A stretch of DNA of 40,004 bases from Lachnospiraceae bacterium (GCA_014804605.1 JAAUZM010000010.1:279994-319997), one strand, 5' to 3'. Shown: positions 14,992-23,403, numbered from the stretch's first letter. The notes: generated from the sequence alone by a model not told the origin. Translations and numbers: made by a program.

Positions 14992-15993
14992 ATGGCTGAT
15001 ACTGTAAAACTGGAATTAACAAATGAGTGGGATAAGACTTTCCCGATAAGTGAAAAGGTGAATCACCGTAAGGTGACGTTCCATAACCGTTATGGCTTTA
15101 CGCTGGCGGCAGATCTTTACGAGCCCAAGGAGGCTGAGGGCAGGTTGGCGGCTATTGCGGTATGCGGCCCCTTCGGTGCAGTAAAGGAGCAGGCAGCGGG
15201 TCTGTATGCCCAGACAATGGCAGAGCGCGGTTTTCTTACGATTGCATTCGATCCGTCTTTCACGGGCGAGAGCAGTGGGGAACCCCGGTATATGGCGTCT
15301 CCTGACATCAACACCGAAGATTTTCAGGCAGCAGTAGATTTTCTTTCCGTGCAGGACAATGTTGACCCGGAGAAGATCGGAATTATCGGAATCTGCGGCT
15401 GGGGAGGTCTGGCTCTGAATGCTGCTGCGCTGGATACCCGGATTAAGGCGACGGTTGCCTCTACTATGTATGATATGACCCGTGTCAATGCAAACGGATA
15501 TTTTGATTCTGAGGATTCTGCCGATGCGAGATATGAAAAGAAAAAGGCAATGAATGCACAGCGGATCACGGATTATAAAAATGGCAGCTATACATTGGGC
15601 GGCGGCGTTGTCGATCCGCTTCCGGCAGATGCCCCTTTCTATGTGGCAGATTATTATGACTATTACGAAACGGACCGCGGCTATCATAAGCGTTCCCTGA
15701 ATTCCAACGGAGGCTGGAATGCGATTGGCTGTATGTCCTTTATGAACCAGCCGATCCTGAAATACAGCAATGAGATCCGCAGCGCCGTTCTGGTGATGCA
15801 TGGTGAAAAGGCGCATTCCTGCTATTTCAGCCGTGACGCATATGCGGCTATGGTGAAAGATAATCCTTATGCGGATAATAAGGAACTGCTGATCATTCCG
15901 GAGGCTGTTCATACGGATCTTTATGACGGAGGCAGCAAAAATGCGATCCCGTTTGACAAACTGGAGCAGTTCTTTGAAAAGAACTTGAAATAA
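14992..15993 (+). CDS. Alpha/beta hydrolase with Cys at the nucleophile position
   Basis: A 333-residue alpha/beta-hydrolase of the dienelactone-hydrolase/YcjY-like group. After strand LAAIAVCGPFGAVKEQ come DPSFTGESSGEP and the nucleophile elbow IGIIGICGWGGLALNAAA (about 124-141), where Cys replaces the usual Ser of GxSxG. The acid would lie near VLVMHGEKAHS and the His in IPEAVHTDLYDG (about 303-314). Cys nucleophiles are known in dienelactone hydrolases. An AGAGAGG site precedes the ATG. The gene is divergent from the LysR regulator, with a small gene between, so LysR probably controls it. Substrate is unknown. Confidence 0.85.
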   Translation: MADTVKLELTNEWDKTFPISEKVNHRKVTFHNRYGFTLAADLYEPKEAEGRLAAIAVCGPFGAVKEQAAGLYAQTMAERGFLTIAFDPSFTGESSGEPRYMASPDINTEDFQAAVDFLSVQDNVDPEKIGIIGICGWGGLALNAAALDTRIKATVASTMYDMTRVNANGYFDSEDSADARYEKKKAMNAQRITDYKNGSYTLGGGVVDPLPADAPFYVADYYDYYETDRGYHKRSLNSNGGWNAIGCMSFMNQPILKYSNEIRSAVLVMHGEKAHSCYFSRDAYAAMVKDNPYADNKELLIIPEAVHTDLYDGGSKNAIPFDKLEQFFEKNLK

Positions 15994-16126
15994 TGGCGTA
16001 TCAGCTTGCTTGTTATTATCCGGAAAAGGTTTAGAAAAAATTTAGAAGTTACCATCTGCTAATTTATAGATTGGGGTTATCGTGAGACAAATGTAAATTG
16101 GGAGGTTCTGATTGAATGAGTCTTCA

Positions 16127-16155
16127 TTTACAGTGTAATTACTACGTTGTATAAT
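16127..16155 (+). promoter_or_regulatory. Promoter of the antitoxin-like gene
   Basis: TTTACA (16127-16132), a 17-nt spacer and perfect TATAAT (16150-16155). ATTTACA (16126-16132), covering the -35 box, is mirrored by TGTAAAT at 16092-16098, giving a 7-bp inverted repeat that could be an operator for the RelB-like product. Confidence 0.65.
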
Positions 16156-16179
16156 AAAGATAAAAGAAGGGTAGATACT

Positions 16180-16515
16180 ATGTCTAATACATCATTGTTA
16201 CAAGTGAGGACTTCCGCAGAAGATAAAGAAAAAGCGTCGGAGATTTTAGAAAAGCTGGGAACCAACTTGTTGGCGGTGGTCAATATGATGATAAAGCAGA
16301 TTATCCTTACGGAAGGAATTCCATTTGAAATAAAAATGAGTTATCTGGCATATAGCAAAACGGAAGCAGTAAAAGAAGTGGAGGCCACAATGGCTTTTGA
16401 AGGGATGGAACTGACAGAAGATGATTTTATAGATCGGCTCAGGCTACTGGATGATTTTAATGAATACTATTATGAGGGCATGTATCAGCTTGCGGCAGAC
16501 AGAAAAGAGCTTTAA
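16180..16515 (+). CDS. RelB/DinJ-family antitoxin, apparently without toxin
   Basis: A 111-residue protein. The first half (LLQVRTSAEDKEKASEILEKLGTNLLAVVNMMIKQIILTEGIPFEI) matches the ribbon-helix-helix domain of RelB/DinJ antitoxins, which bind their own promoter and neutralise a RelE/YafQ-type mRNA interferase. The C-terminal half (KEVEATMAFEGMELTEDDF and onwards) is acidic and longer than in typical DinJ. The start at 16180 has AAGGG before it; an upstream ATG at 16147 falls inside the promoter and is rejected. The next gene encodes a DUF1349 protein, not a RelE-like toxin, so this looks like an orphan antitoxin or a regulator recruited for another job. Confidence 0.75.
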   Translation: MSNTSLLQVRTSAEDKEKASEILEKLGTNLLAVVNMMIKQIILTEGIPFEIKMSYLAYSKTEAVKEVEATMAFEGMELTEDDFIDRLRLLDDFNEYYYEGMYQLAADRKEL

Positions 16516-16584
16516 CGGATAACGGGAAAGAATATATTTTCCCCGTTGAGGGGTTGATAAATATGAATTAATAGAGGGAATACC

Positions 16585-17196
16585 ATGAAAGTAAACGCAA
16601 AACAAATGGAGTGGACAAGAGCGCCCAAGCAGTATAGTATCACAGAGGAACGGGTAGAAATGGTTACGGAACCATTTACGGACTTATGGCAGAGAACATA
16701 CTATCATTTCCGCAATGATAATGCACCTGTGTTACAGATGAGCACAGACGAGAAGTATTTTTCTTTTGTGGTAAAGACTGAATTCGATACGAAAGTGCGT
16801 TATGACCAGAGCGGAGTTATAATGTACCTGAACAGCGACAACTGGCTTAAGGCATCCATGGAATATGAAAATGAACAGATACAGCGTTTAGGCAGTGTTG
16901 TGACGAACAACGGATATTCCGACTGGGCCTCTGTGGATGTGGATGCTTCTGTTAAATCCACGTGGTTCCGTTTCAGCCGCAGGGACAATGACTTCTGCAT
17001 TGAGAACTCTGCGGACGGGCAGAATTTTAAGCAAATGCGTGTCTGCCATATGTTTAACGTAGAAGATACGATTCAATTCGGGATCTATGCGTGCAGTGCG
17101 GAAAATTCTTCTTTTAAGGCTGTATTTACAGATATGGAGATTACGGAGTGCAAATGGCTTCCACACGACGGACAGGCGCCGGATGAAGAAGAATAA
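16585..17196 (+). CDS. DUF1349 family protein (concanavalin-like fold)
   Basis: A 203-residue protein with no signal peptide. It matches the DUF1349 group, a beta-sandwich related to the C-terminal domain of some glycoside hydrolases: TEPFTDLWQRTYYHFRNDNAPVLQM, FSFVVKTEFDTKVRYDQSGVIMYLNSDNWLKASMEYE, GYSDWASVDVD, WFRFSRRDNDFCIENSADGQNFKQMRV and QFGIYACS. Such proteins may bind or act on carbohydrates, but the function is not established. GAGGG eight bases upstream supports the ATG. It follows the orphan antitoxin in the same direction by 69 nt. The last six residues are acidic (DEEE). Confidence 0.85.
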   Translation: MKVNAKQMEWTRAPKQYSITEERVEMVTEPFTDLWQRTYYHFRNDNAPVLQMSTDEKYFSFVVKTEFDTKVRYDQSGVIMYLNSDNWLKASMEYENEQIQRLGSVVTNNGYSDWASVDVDASVKSTWFRFSRRDNDFCIENSADGQNFKQMRVCHMFNVEDTIQFGIYACSAENSSFKAVFTDMEITECKWLPHDGQAPDEEE

Positions 17197-17317
17197 ATCC
17201 TAATGGGAATATGGTAGACGGAAGTGGGGGAAAGGAGAATGTCTGACAATTGGAGACCAGATATTCTTCTTTTTTGTTGCAAACTAAAATTGATTTTGAC
17301 CTTTTCTTTACAGGATA

Positions 17318-18223
17318 TTACCCAGCTGATTCATTTATCCTTTTGGGGATACCGCTTTCACATGGAACTCCGGACTGACACTTTCCGCAGCCATAACGTA
17401 CACGATTATTCGGTCCATGGGAAGGAAGTTTGCTTCCTGACACATAAGGACCGCAGATCTGCTGGTCTTTTCCAAGGGCGTACCCTCTTGCTTTGTCTAT
17501 TGCGGCAACAGGGCACTTCAGCATGCAGGCGCCGCACATATTGCAATATTCGAACGGTTCGCTGTATGGGCGGGTATCTGTATGAAATTCCGCATTAGTG
17601 ATAACGCTGCCGAAACGGCCTGCCATGCCTTTTTTTGTAATCAGTCCCTTTGAAAGGCCAAACGTTCCAAGCCCTGCTGCGTATGCAGCGTGTCGCTCCG
17701 ACCAGGTTGAAATATAGGGAGTTATCATGCGTAGCTTGCCTGATGTAGTGGGACAGATCGTTTCAAAGCCTTCATTTTTCAATAAATCTTGAATATAATC
17801 CGTAATCTTATCCACAAAAATCTGACCTTCTATCCTTGCATGAAGCCATTCAGCACTGCACCTTTGGGGAATGGCAGGCTCATAAGGCGCATCCGTTTTA
17901 TTTCTATTTGATTCTTTTACTGTTTCCGTAAATGGAAGGAAAAAACTGATTACTGTTTTGGCACCAGAAAGCCACTCCAATGGAGTCATGTATTCCGGAT
18001 GAATGACCCCTTCTTTTTTATACTCTGTGATAAAAAGTTCATCATCAGCACGGGCAAAGCCTACGAGAGGCTCCCCATAAATTTTCATTCCCGCAAGGTT
18101 CGGATATATTGCATCTTCGGCTGATACAAAATTATCATTGCTTTCCGCCACAAAATTTACAATTCTATTCACAAGCTCCTCGTTTTTCAATTCTATGCGC
18201 CTCACAATTCTGATTCTTTTCAT
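17318..18223 (-). CDS. QueG-like 4Fe-4S protein (epoxyqueuosine reductase family)
   Basis: A 301-residue iron-sulfur protein. The N-terminal two thirds resemble the corrinoid-binding region of epoxyqueuosine reductase QueG (GFARADDELF, AKTVISFFLPF, HAAYAAGLGTFGLSKGLITKKGMAGRFGSVITN). The C-terminus carries a ferredoxin cluster motif CNMCGACMLKCPVAAI (about 227-242) and a second, incomplete Cys set (CGKCQSGVPC, about 281-290). QueG itself catalyses the last step of queuosine formation in tRNA, but many clostridial members with this domain order are uncharacterised reductases, so I do not assign queG. It stands alone and is divergent from the DUF4317 gene. Confidence 0.8.
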   Translation of the reverse strand: MKRIRIVRRIELKNEELVNRIVNFVAESNDNFVSAEDAIYPNLAGMKIYGEPLVGFARADDELFITEYKKEGVIHPEYMTPLEWLSGAKTVISFFLPFTETVKESNRNKTDAPYEPAIPQRCSAEWLHARIEGQIFVDKITDYIQDLLKNEGFETICPTTSGKLRMITPYISTWSERHAAYAAGLGTFGLSKGLITKKGMAGRFGSVITNAEFHTDTRPYSEPFEYCNMCGACMLKCPVAAIDKARGYALGKDQQICGPYVSGSKLPSHGPNNRVRYGCGKCQSGVPCESGIPKRINESAG

Positions 18224-18455
18224 TTATCCTATCATACGAGTCTGTTGCTGGCAAGATTGGGGTGGAGTTAGGATACGATGAGGGGGAATCAATGGGTTAT
18301 CATAATTGGGGTTTCCCTTCTTCCTACAGTAAAGAAAGGCATTGTCTGCCCTGGAAAAATACGCTATAATTCTACGCAGAAAAATAGTAGCAGGCTGTTA
18401 TGCATTAATCAGATGTATAGTGGACTTAGCAGAAGATACATGGAGAGCAGAAGAT

Positions 18456-19091
18456 ATGGGAAAGATCAACCGGGAGGATATGCTGGAACTGACAAGGAGA
18501 ATGACTTTGAAGCGGAACTGTTTTGACCGGATCGCAGGGGCATATATGGACGAAGAGGGATTTGTGGACGGGACGTTCAATAAACATTTCCAGAAACTGT
18601 CGGCAAAAGACCAGCAGATCAATCTGGATATTGCAAAAACAATCCCCTTTTCACAGACAAACGTGCAGCTGAAGGAATATGATTTCGGGGAAGCGGACAG
18701 GAAGCCGGGGAGTATCTGGCAGCTCCTGATGGCCCTGAAGGAATGCGGGCTGAAAAATGACGCAATGTTGGACGTGTTTTATGAGGAATTCGGCAGCAGA
18801 TACCATGCTGATGGAAGCTATGCGGTTTACTTTCTCCATGGAAGCTATGATGTGCCGTTGAAAGCGAACGACAAGGAGAGCCTGTGGGAATCGGAAGAGG
18901 TCTATCAGTTCCTGATCTGTGCAGTCTGCCCGGTAAACGGCGATTATGAACCGGGTGCGCCTGAATGCGGGTTCCTCTTCCCCGCATTTAAGGACAGGAG
19001 CAGTGATACGGAGAGGATTGATATTTATGTGGCAGATGGCGATTCCCGGAGGTCAGAGGATTTAAGGAAGATTTTGCTTGGGCGGTCTTAA
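18456..19091 (+). CDS. DUF4317 family protein, probably C-terminally truncated
   Basis: A 211-residue protein matching the N-terminal half of DUF4317: INREDMLELTRRMTLKRNCFDRIAGAYMDEEGFVDGTFNKHF, AKTIPFSQTNVQLKEYDFGE, PGSIWQLLMALKECGLKNDAMLDVFYEEF, YFLHGSYDVPLKA, EVYQFLICAVCPV and CGFLFPAFKDRSSD. From memory, members are usually about twice this length, so the C-terminal half seems to be missing; it stops at 19091 shortly before a hairpin. The start at 18456 has GGAG upstream and gives the family-like MGKINRED opening; the in-frame ATG at 18342 would add unlike residues. The function of the family is unknown. Confidence 0.75.
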   Translation: MGKINREDMLELTRRMTLKRNCFDRIAGAYMDEEGFVDGTFNKHFQKLSAKDQQINLDIAKTIPFSQTNVQLKEYDFGEADRKPGSIWQLLMALKECGLKNDAMLDVFYEEFGSRYHADGSYAVYFLHGSYDVPLKANDKESLWESEEVYQFLICAVCPVNGDYEPGAPECGFLFPAFKDRSSDTERIDIYVADGDSRRSEDLRKILLGRS

Positions 19092-19144
19092 ACTGTAAAT
19101 ATGGGGAACGGAAGAAGAGGGTGAGAGCTCTTTGAACCACCGCA

Positions 19145-19164
19145 GGCGGGAAGAATTTCCCGCC
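19145..19164. terminator. Hairpin, possible bidirectional terminator
   Basis: A perfect 8-bp GC-rich stem GGCGGGAA/TTCCCGCC (19145-19152/19157-19164) around GAAT, followed by ATTTCT. It lies between the DUF4317 gene and the converging DUF1801 remnant. The U-tract is weak. Confidence 0.5.
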
Positions 19165-19172
19165 ATTTCTAA

Positions 19173-19322
19173 TTATATAGGGAAAAGCGAATGGGTAAAC
19201 TGAGTATTGTTTTTCAGTTCTTCCTTAAATGCTTCCATTGCTTCGGCACTGGGATAGAAACCAATATGCTTTTTGGAAGCGGACAGGAATTCGGGGAGTA
19301 TCACTGGCTTCCCAGGTGACAT
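19173..19322 (-). pseudogene. Remnant of a DUF1801-like (YdhG) protein
   Basis: A 49-codon frame reads through KKHIGFYPSAEAMEAFKEEL, which closely recalls the 'KKHIGFYP...I..F...L' core of DUF1801 proteins (about 110-140 residues). The part before it (MSPGKPVILPEFLSAS) and the part after it (KNNTQFTHSLFPI) do not match the family, so the gene has been cut at both ends. It converges on the shortened DUF4317 gene, so this segment has been rearranged. Confidence 0.55.
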
Positions 19323-19493
19323 TTGTATTTAATCTGTTTATGACAGCCTTTGTTATAGGAGAAAGATGATTTTCAAAAAATGAAAATAATTTAAGTTTTG
19401 AAACTAATTGATTGTATATTTTGCGATATTAGTGATATAATTATATCGATTTCAAAAAAACAAAAAAATTATACTTTTGAAAGCGGCGGATTC

Positions 19494-20690
19494 ATGAAAA
19501 TAATTTTGAGAAAACGATATCTGGACAGAATGGTTGAGTTAAAGGATACTCCGGATATAAAGATTATTACAGGAATCAGACGTTCCGGGAAATCACAGCT
19601 GATGCAGGCTTATGTGGAATACTTACGGAATCATTTTGATAATGTAAATATTATTTTTGTTGACTATATGGATTTGGCATTTGAGGAAATCAAAGAGTAT
19701 CATGCGCTCCATAATTATATAGAGGAGCGGTATCAGGCAGGAAAAGCAAATTATGTTTTTGTGGATGAGGTGCAAATGTGTCCCAAGTTTGAGTTGGCCA
19801 TTAACAGCCTGTATGCAAAAGGAAAATATGATATTTATCTTACAGGATCAAATGCCTTTTTATTAAGTGCGGATCTGGCAACACTTTTTACCGGAAGATA
19901 TATTACGGTTCCTGTGTTTCCTTTTAGCTTTGAGGAGTATTGCGAATATTATAGTGACATAAAGGATAGAGAGAGACTTTTTGAGGATTATTCTGTGAAC
20001 GGTGGACTGGCAGGTTCTTATGTATATCGAACAGAGACAGATCGGACAAATTACATTAAGGAAGTTTATGAAACGATTGTAACCAGGGATCTTGTACAGA
20101 AGTATCATCTTTCGGATACCATGGTACTGCAGCGGCTCAGCGAATTTCTGATGGACAATGTCAGCAATTTAACTTCCCCCAATAAGGTGAGTAATATGTT
20201 GTCCACAAATCTGATTGCCACCAATCATATGACGATTGGTAAGTATATCAGGTACCTGTGCAATGCTTTCGTTTTTTATGATGTTAAGCGTTACGATATC
20301 CGGGGAAAGAAGTATCTGGAATCTTTGGATAAGTTTTATCTGTGCGATACGGGTATTCGCTATGCAGTACTGGGCAGCAGAAATATGGACTATGGACGCA
20401 TATATGAAAATATTGTCTGCATTGAACTTCTGCGAAGAGGCTTTGACGTCTACGTGGGAAAGCTGTATCAGAAAGAAATTGATTTTGTGGCGCAGTGCGG
20501 AAGTGAAAAAATATATATTCAGGTCAGTGATAATATTACCGGTGAAGACACGTTCAGGCGGGAAACCGCTCCTCTTTTGAGCATACGGGACGCATATCCC
20601 AAGAAAGTAATTGCCAGAACAAGGCATCCGAAATACACGTATGAAGGGATTGAAATATGTGATATTGCAGAATGGCTGCTGGAGAAATGA
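19494..20690 (+). CDS. AAA-14 / DUF4143 ATPase (copy 1)
   Basis: A 398-residue ATP-binding protein. The N-terminal AAA_14 domain has Walker A GIRRSGKSQ (about 25-33), Walker B NYVFVDEVQM (about 84-93) and the conserved YLTGSNAFLLSADLATLFTGRYITVPVFPFSFEEY block. The C-terminal DUF4143 domain (about 210-390) contains KFYLCDTGIRYAVLG, YENIVCIELLRRGFDVYVG, EIDFVAQ and IYIQVS, which resembles a degraded PD-(D/E)XK nuclease fold. These proteins are common in anaerobes and often variable between strains; no function is proven. The start at 19494 gives the family-like opening, though its ribosome binding site is weak. It lies between degraded genes and a converging GNAT operon. A second copy lies at 35483. 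Confidence 0.88.
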   Translation: MKIILRKRYLDRMVELKDTPDIKIITGIRRSGKSQLMQAYVEYLRNHFDNVNIIFVDYMDLAFEEIKEYHALHNYIEERYQAGKANYVFVDEVQMCPKFELAINSLYAKGKYDIYLTGSNAFLLSADLATLFTGRYITVPVFPFSFEEYCEYYSDIKDRERLFEDYSVNGGLAGSYVYRTETDRTNYIKEVYETIVTRDLVQKYHLSDTMVLQRLSEFLMDNVSNLTSPNKVSNMLSTNLIATNHMTIGKYIRYLCNAFVFYDVKRYDIRGKKYLESLDKFYLCDTGIRYAVLGSRNMDYGRIYENIVCIELLRRGFDVYVGKLYQKEIDFVAQCGSEKIYIQVSDNITGEDTFRRETAPLLSIRDAYPKKVIARTRHPKYTYEGIEICDIAEWLLEK

Positions 20691-20798
20691 GGTTTATAAA
20701 TAATCTCGTGGTATGGTGTGCAATAAACATAACACCCCGGGCATTATAACATATCCGTTCTGGCAGATGACGGTGGGAAACTTGTTTTCGATCATGTA

Positions 20799-21293
20799 TC
20801 ATACTTTTTCATATGCCAGTCTCGGATGATTATCCTCAACCACATAGATCGTCCCGCACTGAACAAATCCGCATTTGTTCAGTAGATTCTGCATGACCTG
20901 ATTGTCACCGTGGGTATCTACGCGAAGATGCCCGCATTGCTTAAACGCCCATTCGATGCAGAAATATCCGATACCATTCACGGTTCCGTCGCCCGCCAAG
21001 CGATGGATCACACCATATGCAGAGTCTGCCAGCCATGCACCGTCTTCTATTGTATGGTAGGTAGGCTCAATATCTATGCCCTGCTGAAAGAAAAAAGTGC
21101 CGACGATCCTGTTTTCATGGGTGCAGACATAGCTGCAGCCGGCGGCAATATCAGAATGAATCAATTCTTCCGGTGGCCAGTTGGTTGGTCCCCACTGGTT
21201 AGGGTTGCCGTGTTTAGCCATAAAATCTCGGGCATATTCATAAATCTCCATAATCCGGTTGAAATCTTTTTCGGTTGAATGACGTATTTCCAT
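20799..21293 (-). CDS. GNAT-family N-acetyltransferase
   Basis: A 164-residue acetyl-CoA-dependent acetyltransferase. It begins MEIRHSTEKDFNRIMEIYEYAR, has YVCTHENRIVGTFFFQQG as the central strand, a long insertion (EPTYHTIEDGAWLADSAYGVIHRLA), and ends with LRVDTHGDNQVMQNLLNKCGFVQCGTIYV, the typical GNAT C-terminal helix and strand. GGAGGT before ATG 21293 fixes the start. It is the last gene of a three-gene unit (EamA, MarR-GNAT, GNAT), 25 nt after the fusion gene, so it is likely controlled by the MarR domain. Substrate is unknown. Confidence 0.85.
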   Translation of the reverse strand: MEIRHSTEKDFNRIMEIYEYARDFMAKHGNPNQWGPTNWPPEELIHSDIAAGCSYVCTHENRIVGTFFFQQGIDIEPTYHTIEDGAWLADSAYGVIHRLAGDGTVNGIGYFCIEWAFKQCGHLRVDTHGDNQVMQNLLNKCGFVQCGTIYVVEDNHPRLAYEKV

Positions 21294-21318
21294 CTTACAC
21301 CTCCGCAAAAATATCTTT

Positions 21319-22236
21319 CTATTTTCCCAGACTCAATTCCCAATATTCTTCGATCACGCCATCACCCCATTCGGATTTGTCAGTGGCTGATACCCTATGA
21401 AAGCCATGCGTTTCATAGACATGTCGCGCAATGACCTGTGCGGTGATCGTAAGCAGGAAAACTGTTTTGTAATTTCTGCTCCTGCAAAAGTCCAGAGCCA
21501 TATCCATAAGCCTGTTACCATACCCGCGCCGGCGCATTTCCGGTTCCAGCATGAAAAAACGAAGCTGTGCGGTATCTTTTCCGGCTTTCTTAATGGCTAT
21601 GCTGCCCGCGGGTACTCCGTTACATTCCAGAATATTCAGACAGTCGGTTTCCGGATGAAACCGGTCTACAAAATCATAAACGATCCTGTCCACATAAGCG
21701 GAAAAAGTGCCGGATAAGTGTCGCTCCGCATAATATAGGGTCTTGTGTCTGGAAATCACATATTCGATATCGCCCTGTTTGAACGGGCGAATGGTGATCA
21801 CGTCGTTGGCATCTGACAGTTTGTTTCTTGTCATGACTAAGGCTGAGCAGATTGCATTGACATCCTCTGATGACAGATTTTCAAATGCATGGGCGATCTG
21901 CCGATTTTGGATATCGCTCAACCTGTTAAACTCTTCTCTGCCGAAATCGGTAAGATGAATATATTTGATTCGGCTGTCCGTGCCGGAGGTGGTCTTCTTG
22001 ATCAGCCCGTTCTTTTCAAACTGCTTCAGCATTCGGCTCATATAGCTGCGGTCAATGCCTAACTGCCCGATCAGAATGTTGGCGTTGCAGCGTTCGGTTT
22101 TGCTGATCTCGAGTAAGACTTCTTTTTCGGTTAAAGAATACCCCGCTTCGATAATTGCTGCATCCACCGATTTAAATAAGTTCTGATATACCTTGTGAAA
22201 TCCCTGAATATCTGCGATCTGGTCCTGCGTAAGCAT
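21319..22236 (-). CDS. MarR-GNAT fusion: regulator with acetyltransferase domain
   Basis: A 305-residue two-domain protein. Residues 1-145 form a MarR winged helix (EVLLEISKTERCNANILIGQLGIDRSYMSRMLKQFEKNGLIKKTTSGTDSRIKYIHLTDFG). Residues 150-305 form a GNAT acetyltransferase (AGKDTAQLRFFMLEPEMRRRGYGNRLMDMALDFC is the acetyl-CoA loop, then VYETHGFHRV). Such fusions are known and may sense and modify the same compound. Its ATG overlaps the stop codon of the EamA transporter (TAATG at 22238-22234), showing translational coupling. The 10-bp inverted repeat around the operon promoter is the best candidate for its binding site. The effector is unknown. Confidence 0.92.
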   Translation of the reverse strand: MLTQDQIADIQGFHKVYQNLFKSVDAAIIEAGYSLTEKEVLLEISKTERCNANILIGQLGIDRSYMSRMLKQFEKNGLIKKTTSGTDSRIKYIHLTDFGREEFNRLSDIQNRQIAHAFENLSSEDVNAICSALVMTRNKLSDANDVITIRPFKQGDIEYVISRHKTLYYAERHLSGTFSAYVDRIVYDFVDRFHPETDCLNILECNGVPAGSIAIKKAGKDTAQLRFFMLEPEMRRRGYGNRLMDMALDFCRSRNYKTVFLLTITAQVIARHVYETHGFHRVSATDKSEWGDGVIEEYWELSLGK

Positions 22237-23120
22237 TATTCCACCTCCCTGTTTGCGGGTGTAATTTCATTCCATAGGGTAAAACCTAAGATCAAAGCGC
22301 CGCCGATTATCTGCAAGGCGGTCATGCCTTCTCCCAAAATCAAAACAGATACAAGAACCGCCACAAGCGGGTCAATATAACTCAATATGGCGGCTTTCTG
22401 TCCCGGCAGTTCTTTGAGAGAGGAAAAGTATAAACAGTAGGTCACACCGGTATGGACAAATCCGACGATCAGCAGGCAGATCCAGCCGGTACTGTTAAGG
22501 CCGGAAAGTGTGACTCCGCTTGTGAATCCCACATAGGGAATCAGAACGAGAATTGCAGCAATAAATTGTAGGAATGTTCTGTGGATACCTTCCACCTTCT
22601 TAATAAACTTATTGAGCAGAATAACCGCTGCATAGAAACAGGCCGCGCCAAGACCAAAGAGAATGCCGATAAAATGATTATTTCCGGCCGACAGATCTCC
22701 AAGTCCTGTAATCAATACAATACCCAGCGTGGACATCAAAAAACAGATCCATTGCTTTCCCGACATCTTTTCCTTAAATAGAACAGGGCAGGCTACCGTC
22801 ACGATGACCGGGGCAAAGTAATAGCTGAGGGTCGCAACGGAAACAGTAGTGTACTTATATGCTTCAAAAAGCAGTATCCAGTTAAAACCCATAGCTACGC
22901 CTGATAACAGAAGAAGAGGAATTTCTTTTTTGATTTCGCGAAACGGGATTTTCTGTTTTGTGGCAGACAGAAAAGCCGCAATTAATAGTGCCGCGAGAAT
23001 TGCCCGGTATAGCGCAAGTTCTCCGGAAGACAGGGCAATGTTTCTCACAAACAGGCCAAGTGTACCGAACACTGTCATTGATATGATAAGCATGATTCTC
23101 GGATTCATAATTCGCTTCAT
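22236..23120 (-). CDS. EamA/DMT-superfamily transporter
   Basis: A 294-residue inner-membrane protein with about ten hydrophobic helices in two EamA repeats (first near 7-135, second near 150-285; GFNWILLFEAYKYTTVSVATLSYYFAP and GVTYCLYFSSLKELPGQKAAILSYIDPLVAVLVSVLILGE are the typical repeat ends). Family members usually export amino acids, nucleosides or other metabolites. I choose ATG 23120 because the promoter's predicted transcription start lies at about 23156, so the in-frame GTG at 23159 would not be on the mRNA. It is the first gene of an operon with a MarR-GNAT fusion and a GNAT, which suggests export plus modification of one toxic compound. Confidence 0.88.
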   Translation of the reverse strand: MKRIMNPRIMLIISMTVFGTLGLFVRNIALSSGELALYRAILAALLIAAFLSATKQKIPFREIKKEIPLLLLSGVAMGFNWILLFEAYKYTTVSVATLSYYFAPVIVTVACPVLFKEKMSGKQWICFLMSTLGIVLITGLGDLSAGNNHFIGILFGLGAACFYAAVILLNKFIKKVEGIHRTFLQFIAAILVLIPYVGFTSGVTLSGLNSTGWICLLIVGFVHTGVTYCLYFSSLKELPGQKAAILSYIDPLVAVLVSVLILGEGMTALQIIGGALILGFTLWNEITPANREVE

Positions 23121-23139
23121 AGTAGTTACTCTTTGATAT

Positions 23140-23197
23140 AAATAGTTGATCTTGTCCACATTATTATAAAAAGAAAAATGGACTATGTCAACTATTT
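23140..23197 (-). promoter_or_regulatory. Consensus promoter flanked by a 10-bp inverted repeat (MarR operator candidate)
   Basis: On the minus strand TTGACA (23186-23191), exactly 17 nt and TATAAT (23163-23168) match the sigma-A consensus fully. TCAACTATTT (23188-23197), overlapping the -35 box, is perfectly complementary to AAATAGTTGA (23140-23149), just past the transcription start. A regulator bound at both sites would block a strong promoter, and the operon's own MarR-GNAT is the obvious candidate. Confidence 0.8.
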
Positions 23198-23340
23198 AGT
23201 TTGAATCGTATTATACGCTTCTCTAAATTGCAGTAAGAAAGTACATTGAAACCGGATCACAATGTCATATTATGAGGGATAGCAGAAATTCCGCGCAACT
23301 TACAGGGGCGATACCTGATAAAAAGGCACGCTGCAAGCTG

Positions 23341-23369
23341 TAGACTTAAGTAAATATATGCGGGATAAT
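23341..23369 (+). promoter_or_regulatory. Candidate promoter of the XRE-GyrI gene
   Basis: TAGACT (23341-23346), a 17-nt spacer and GATAAT (23364-23369), followed by AGGAGG and the start codon at 23404. Confidence 0.45.
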
Positions 23370-23403
23370 TATTTCATCAAAAGAAAGCGAGGAGGAAATT
23401 TTG

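Noticed and set aside
16147-16179. Earlier ATG for the RelB-like protein
   Set aside because: It lies inside the -10 box of a consensus promoter, so it would not be transcribed.
23121-23159. GTG start of the EamA transporter
   Set aside because: It coincides with the predicted transcription start and lacks a ribosome binding site.
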